A stretch of 45,287 nt of DNA. Source: Mikrocytos mackini. Lineage: Eukaryota; Endomyxa; Ascetosporea; Mikrocytida; Mikrocytiidae. Position 1 is the first letter of the stretch. Every line of letters begins with the position of its first letter. The stretch is taken from positions 1 through 45,287 of the forward strand of contig JASNJN010000514.1 in NCBI GenBank assembly GCA_030180075.1. Reading direction: 5' to 3'. Positions 40,844 through 45,287 of this stretch are shown piece by piece. The notes under the pieces were generated by a model. That model did no database searches and was not told the DNA's origin. It was given only the letters and a program-made list of their open reading frames with translations. A program made the position numbers and the translations under genes.

Positions 40844-41959
40844 ATGGACGTATTCTACAGCATACAAACGAAAGATTACGACATAATCACTAAACACAAG
40901 TACGAGTCGTTCTCTGTCTCCTTACTTTACAACGACTACTTTAAAGCACTTCTACATTTTCTTTTAAAATTCATACCTCTCTGGGTTACTCCCAACCACA
41001 TCACAGTATTCGGATTCTTATTTTCTACATTTGTCCATCTCTTATCTATAACTGCCTTCTTTCTCTACCGCAGCAATGTCGTCATTCCCTTTGTAAGTCT
41101 GAAGCTCATAATCTTCCTCACCATTTTGGGCCATATCATTGCTTTCTTCGGCGATAACTTAGACGGCTGTTTAGCACGCACGCGGCGTCTTACTTCTGTA
41201 GTGGGCGAGCTGTTGGACCACTCCTTCGACATCTATCTACAGAGTCTAATGCTCTACAACATCTTCATTGCACTTTCGCCCCACACAACGTATTTAAGCA
41301 TATACTTTCTTCTTTCAATACAAACTGTATTCATGACAATGCATATGAATTCGTATATTAGAGGTGTCTTTGAAGAAGGATATGTTGGACACATAGAAGA
41401 ATCTATCCTTATTTTAATCGGGCTAATATACAGTCTTTCTTTACACCCAAATAGATCAGAAATTGGCTATGCAAGATTAATCGTGTTTTCGGGTTTAATC
41501 GCTGTTTTGGTAGCGGTTGGATTTGCAGTAATACACATTTTACAAGGATTAAAAGAATGTAGCAATAAGAAGATATACAATATAAACTTCCTGTTTGGAT
41601 ATATGGTTGTTCTCTTCTTTGTTATTTGGAGAGAGTCTATAAAAGGAGGATTTACATTAAAATTCTACTTCATGCTTTTACAGGAAATTATTACAGTATT
41701 CTTTGTTTCTTTCTGCTTCATACTCACAGTTCAAACAAAAAGCAAGACAGATAAATTCTTGATAAAGAATCCGATGCTTTACTTTTTATTGGGAATATTT
41801 GTTGTTAACCATTTTATAGATAACAAATTTATAATTGGAGCAAGTTGTTTAATGAGTTACGTATTGATAATTATACAGTTTAGTTTGGTTATTAATAAAC
41901 TGAATGAATTTAGTGGGAAAAGTTTATTTAATTGTGGAAAAGAAGAAAAATGTGAATAA
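40844..41959 (+). CDS. CDP-alcohol phosphatidyltransferase (ethanolamine/choline phosphotransferase)
   Basis: Integral membrane enzyme of the last Kennedy-pathway step, joining CDP-ethanolamine or CDP-choline with diacylglycerol. The ATG at 40844 (MDVFYSIQTKDY) follows the AT start-site motif and gives 371 residues, close to the usual ~390-400. The catalytic motif DG(x2)AR(x8)G(x3)D(x3)D is complete at ~106-128 (DGCLARTRR ... GELLDHSFD). N-terminal ITVFGF and about seven to nine further hydrophobic helices fit the family. The substrate (ethanolamine or choline) cannot be decided from sequence. Intact. Confidence 0.85.
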   Translation: MDVFYSIQTKDYDIITKHKYESFSVSLLYNDYFKALLHFLLKFIPLWVTPNHITVFGFLFSTFVHLLSITAFFLYRSNVVIPFVSLKLIIFLTILGHIIAFFGDNLDGCLARTRRLTSVVGELLDHSFDIYLQSLMLYNIFIALSPHTTYLSIYFLLSIQTVFMTMHMNSYIRGVFEEGYVGHIEESILILIGLIYSLSLHPNRSEIGYARLIVFSGLIAVLVAVGFAVIHILQGLKECSNKKIYNINFLFGYMVVLFFVIWRESIKGGFTLKFYFMLLQEIITVFFVSFCFILTVQTKSKTDKFLIKNPMLYFLLGIFVVNHFIDNKFIIGASCLMSYVLIIIQFSLVINKLNEFSGKSLFNCGKEEKCE

Positions 41960-42247
41960 AAGAATAATTATTTATTTATTATTGTGATAAAGAATTAGTG
42001 TTGATTTATTCAGAGTTATTCAAAATTATGAAGAAAAGATAAAATATTAAAAAATGCAATCCAAATATATTTGTAGTTTGTTTTAAATTAAACACATTAT
42101 TATACAAAGCCATTTTGCTTATACATTCTGAACCCTTTAAAACTGTATTTAATAGTAAAATATAATTTGTTTAATTTTAGATGCTCGTTTATAAATAAAA
42201 CTACAATACTTAGATCATTCACATAATCATTCCGATATTTTAATTAT
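41960..42247. other. convergent 3' spacer
   Basis: AT-rich spacer, no gene seen. Confidence 0.5.
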
Positions 42248-43768
42248 TTAATGCTCTAAGAAGTTTGTTTCATTCATATTATAATTCGTCATTATGTATC
42301 TCTTCTTCTTTCCTCTTAACATGTTAATAAAGTTACTAATTGCATTTCCAAATGGCATAGCATTCTTTAAGCTTTCTTCTTTCTTATAAACTATATTAAA
42401 CACTGTAATGGAAACAATGATCATCATGAATATAAACAATATTCCTATGATTCCAATTCCTACTTGCATCTTTCCATTCCCTACTGCAACCCATTTGAAC
42501 GCGTCTCCTTTAGTCCCCACTATTTTATTTGTAAACAAAATTTCGTAGTCTGTTTTTTCACTGTCTATCAAAGCTGTCAAAAAGATACCTTGATTAGTCA
42601 TATTAAAAGATCCCTCGTCGTTAATTTCTGTGAGACTGAAACTTTCACCAAAAAGACTCGTCATAAAGACACCTCTTTCTTCAATTTTCAAAATGTTTTC
42701 TCCGTAAATATTTCCAAAGACAACATTGTCTGCATTCTGTTTATTTCCGCTCGAATCTAAAACGTCGTATTTAACTGGATCAAAGCATTTTCTCACAGAA
42801 CCGTTCCCGTCGCTAAACAGACTTTTGAAATAGTCGTCGAATTTGATTATGTTTTTAATTGCCCCTGTTGGGAAATAATATTTGCTGTCCACAGTCTTTT
42901 TGTCCAATTTATGAATTACATCTTTTGCGCCACCGTTTATAACACCACGTAAAGTATTAACGTAGTCAATCATTGAAACGGTTGGATCTTCTAAATCAAA
43001 GAATGTGAATGCGAGCCATATTTTCCTTTCATTCTTATCTCCTTTGTTCATTTTAACAAAGTATATGTTACTTTGTTTGCTGTTTCCCACGTAAACATTT
43101 ATTGGTTTACTGTGGAAGCTTCTGTTAGGAAAGAACGCTATATATTCGGTTTCACTTGGTTGTCCTATTGGCTTAGCTACTTTTTTGTCCCAATCATTGA
43201 GAGACCAAAAAAGCACAGAATAGCTCACAAACACATCTATTGTATTACTGCCAATTGTGTGGTCTGACTCTATTTCTAACAAATTGTAGGACTTATCTTT
43301 TAGGCGCTTTTGGACAACGTCTTTTGTGAGTGGGGTTTTGTCCGGGGATGAGAGCGGCTGTATTATGTCGAAATACATCCTAATTGTGGGGTCGAGGTAA
43401 TTGGGGCCGATAGTCCAACGGTCTCCTTCGAAGATGACAGACTCGGTTAAATATAGAAAGCTTTCTGTGTTTTCGTTGGGTTTGGTGATTCTGTCGAGAA
43501 AATTAGGGCCCATGGATGGGGAAGAACCGAACAGGGCGAAGTCCTGCGGCCTTTTTAATAAGTTACTCTTTATTATGTTGTTACATTCTTCCTTGAAATG
43601 GGATGCTGACTCCAATATGAAAAAGTATAATGGAATTGGAGAAAAGACGTTGGTGTTACGACCTTGTAAGTAGGAATGTATAGTTGTTATCATATTGTGA
43701 GTTAGTGGATCGTTGTTGCACAACAACCCCGTGAAGGTTAGAAAAATGAGTGTGACAAATCCCAACAT
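42248..43768 (-). CDS. membrane-anchored serpin-like protein
   Basis: The 506-residue protein has a signal peptide (~1-17) and NVFSPIPLYFFILE (~39-52), resembling the serpin N-terminal NxFSPxSI motif. Further serpin-like features are LFWSLNDW (~190), LHLPK-like YYFPTGAIKNIIKFDDYF and ENILKIEERGVFMTS, which aligns with the family's ...NEEGTEA hinge. The hinge lacks the small Ala/Thr residues required for inhibition, so it is probably non-inhibitory. Unlike typical serpins it has a transmembrane helix (~436-461) and a basic 45-residue tail. Secreted serpins are known in Nosema microsporidia. The serpin call is moderate. Confidence 0.5.
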   Translation of the reverse strand: MLGFVTLIFLTFTGLLCNNDPLTHNMITTIHSYLQGRNTNVFSPIPLYFFILESASHFKEECNNIIKSNLLKRPQDFALFGSSPSMGPNFLDRITKPNENTESFLYLTESVIFEGDRWTIGPNYLDPTIRMYFDIIQPLSSPDKTPLTKDVVQKRLKDKSYNLLEIESDHTIGSNTIDVFVSYSVLFWSLNDWDKKVAKPIGQPSETEYIAFFPNRSFHSKPINVYVGNSKQSNIYFVKMNKGDKNERKIWLAFTFFDLEDPTVSMIDYVNTLRGVINGGAKDVIHKLDKKTVDSKYYFPTGAIKNIIKFDDYFKSLFSDGNGSVRKCFDPVKYDVLDSSGNKQNADNVVFGNIYGENILKIEERGVFMTSLFGESFSLTEINDEGSFNMTNQGIFLTALIDSEKTDYEILFTNKIVGTKGDAFKWVAVGNGKMQVGIGIIGILFIFMMIIVSITVFNIVYKKEESLKNAMPFGNAISNFINMLRGKKKRYIMTNYNMNETNFLEH

Positions 43769-43781
43769 TTAAAATTTTAAA
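43768..43781 (-). promoter_or_regulatory. TTTAAAATTTTAAA palindrome at the serpin-like gene start
   Basis: The perfect palindrome TTTAAAATTTTAAA touches the start codon of the serpin-like gene. It is the clearest single copy of the recurring motif. Confidence 0.55.
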
Positions 43782-44099
43782 CGATGAAATAATCGAAAAT
43801 CACTCTGGATGGAAACATATGGGTATTAAAGGGTAATAAAATATATCTGTCGATGTTAAATATCTCAACCAAAAATTGATTCATATATCCCCTTTTAAAC
43901 AGTAATGAATTATTGAATCGAGTTTATATATCAAATCAATGTGATTTAGAATAACAAAACAACAAAATTATTTGTACAGATTAACAATAAGACGTTAATA
44001 TTCCTTCATTTATTTTTTACTCTATTCTCTTGTGTAGTGTGAGCGAATAAATAAAATTAACTTTTTAAATTCTTAGAAAAATCTTAGTAGCAACGTAAC
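43782..44099. other. intergenic
   Basis: About 320 bp of AT-rich sequence. No gene supported. Confidence 0.5.
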
Positions 44100-44378
44100 A
44101 TGGCGACATCAAAACAGATTAAGAACCGATATGAGGAACGCTTAATAGAAGCGGAGAGAGGGGCCTTGAAGGATGGCCTAGCCCAAAAGATGGGTGTAGA
44201 CAAAAGTCAAGTGAGCGAGTCGACGGTGGTCGAGGAATGCCTAAGATGGCTAGAAAAGCAAGATAGAGAGACAACTATGCTCACAAATGAGAAGATCCAG
44301 GAAATGCTGTGGCTAAAGAAGCTAACTTTTGGAGTAAGAGACAGAAAAACAAAATGGTATAGAAAGGGATTTGAGTAG
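44100..44378 (+). CDS. small charged protein, probably mobile-element derived
   Basis: The 92-residue frame is Glu/Lys/Arg-rich and helical, with a segment LAQKMGVDKSQVSES that looks like a helix-turn-helix. It has no Cys pairs, signal peptide or membrane helix. Its base composition is clearly less AT-rich than the native genes, similar to the MULE and gag-like frames, which suggests mobile DNA or recent transfer. The opposite strand also carries an open frame over its 3' end, so the strand is not certain. Function unknown. Confidence 0.4.
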   Translation: MATSKQIKNRYEERLIEAERGALKDGLAQKMGVDKSQVSESTVVEECLRWLEKQDRETTMLTNEKIQEMLWLKKLTFGVRDRKTKWYRKGFE

Positions 44379-44380
44379 AA

Positions 44381-44643
44381 TCTGTTGAATTTATTGCGTC
44401 AAACCGATTCTCCTTCAATGGCATTACATACTTCTTGTCTATAAACACATCATATATGTTGTTATTCGCTATTTTAATCCCTACAACATCTCCATCTCTT
44501 GGTCCATGTTTTCCCCTCTTGAAAACGCTAACAGTCTTCTTTGTTATAGGCTCTAGGGTAGAAATTGATGTAGGGCATTCTTCTGACGATGGTTGATAGG
44601 ATAAATCACTTGTTATGAATAGGGCAACCCATTTATTGCGCAA
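44381..44643 (-). pseudogene. protein-like fragment of unknown type
   Basis: About 87 codons on the minus strand read like protein (for example KRGKHGPRDGDVVGIKIANN). They seem to lose coding character where the 44100-44378 frame begins. The upstream edge contains GGTTGCCCTA, the same 10-mer as the TIR of the element at 3633-6194. This could be two mobile-element fragments joined tail to tail. Confidence 0.3.
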
Positions 44644-45287
44644 TAAAATTGCAATATTTGCACTAACCTTTTTTCATTTTTGTACATAATTTGCAGTAAA
44701 AACCGGCCAAATAATTACATTATCAAACCATGAGATTCATTATTTTCTACAAAAATTAACTATATCTATTTTATATAATGTTTATATGGTGTAGAATTTT
44801 CATTTCCCGAGTCTCTAATTTATCTTGAATTGAGAATGCATTTTAAAATCTATTTTCCGTAGTAAAATGAAAAAATTATCGAGAAATTTTATGTTTCAAA
44901 TTACAATCCGTGGGAATTAAAAACTTTTCACTTGATCTGTTCAGGAACATGAACATTCCGATTTGATATAAATGCCAACTAGATAATATAACATAAAACG
45001 TTAGGTCACAAGATAAAAGCTGATGAAATAGATAAACTGATCGAGAGACACCAGAACAGCTCCTAACTAATTCTCATCAAAAGAGTACGGCGAAAGGTGA
45101 CTGAAAAGTGCCTCTGCTATTTCTTCTGGATATAATAGCGATCGCCTATGCTAGAAAATATATTAAACTGTTGATAGTGGCAGTGTCCAGCACGTGCTGA
45201 CCAATGATGTAAAAAAAAAAGAAAAATAAATATTTCGAACTTGTATAATCCTAGATCAGATTTAGGGTTTCCATTAAGACTTTCAAA
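44644..45287. other. gene-free end of window
   Basis: No convincing coding or RNA gene is visible on either strand. Confidence 0.5.

Noticed and set aside
40704-40886. Upstream frame before the phosphotransferase
   Set aside because: A different phase with no motif. The true start is the ATG at 40844 behind the AT motif.
1-45287. tRNA, rRNA or CRISPR features
   Set aside because: I found no T-loop-like GGTTCRAATCC, no conserved rRNA blocks and no regularly spaced CRISPR-type array.

Overview
The window looks like nuclear DNA from a small, AT-rich eukaryote with short, intronless, closely packed genes. Recognisable eukaryotic products are Nup98, an Nsp1/Nup62-type nucleoporin, Sm-D3, cytosolic-type GlnRS, an Mtq2/HEMK2-type methyltransferase, an ethanolamine/choline phosphotransferase, a ZCCHC8-like zinc-knuckle protein and a filamin-like protein with calponin-homology domains. 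Several genes encode signal-peptide or membrane-anchored proteins of no recognised family. Start codons often sit directly behind an AAATTTTAAA-type palindromic motif. A microsporidian or related intracellular parasite fits best (intronless genes, AAATTT-like start signals, secreted proteins, serpin-like protein, arthropod-type DNA transposons). This is inference: no rRNA or tRNA was found, and a filamin-like protein would be unusual for Microsporidia.

Region 1 (1-10000) is a repeat and transposon graveyard. It holds an assembly-gap duplication, a pogo-like MITE, a gag-like reading frame broken by a 2.6-kb TIR element, a 295-bp cassette with perfect 50-bp inverted repeats around a one-finger zinc protein, piggyBac-like and hAT-like pieces, a 62-bp perfect palindrome, and a frameshifted MULE transposase. 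Region 2 (10000-18100) has a decayed small gene, a small secreted protein, intact Nup98, and a MULE transposase joined across an N gap to an unidentified host gene. That host gene is itself split by a MITE with a 9-bp target duplication and ends in inverted arrays of a 21-bp repeat. Region 3 (18100-21580) is gene-poor and contains piggyBac-like ends.

Region 4 (21580-43800) is the gene-dense native block, with genes often in divergent pairs sharing short spacers. It includes a membrane-protein gene with three in-frame stops and two copies of PD-(D/E)XK-type genes. One copy is an AAA-ATPase-like/PD-(D/E)XK gene of the type seen in bacteria and some fungi. The other is a likely secreted relative. 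In both, reading frames change at seven-A runs. Region 5 (43800-45287) has a small GC-richer frame of unknown function and otherwise nothing clear.

The native genes cover nuclear transport (Nup98, Nup62), RNA processing (Sm-D3, zinc-knuckle protein), translation (GlnRS, release-factor methylation), phospholipid synthesis and a set of exported or surface proteins. No single pathway links them. The two most unusual items are the inverted-repeat zinc-finger cassette and the poly-A-run frameshifts shared by the PD-(D/E)XK genes.
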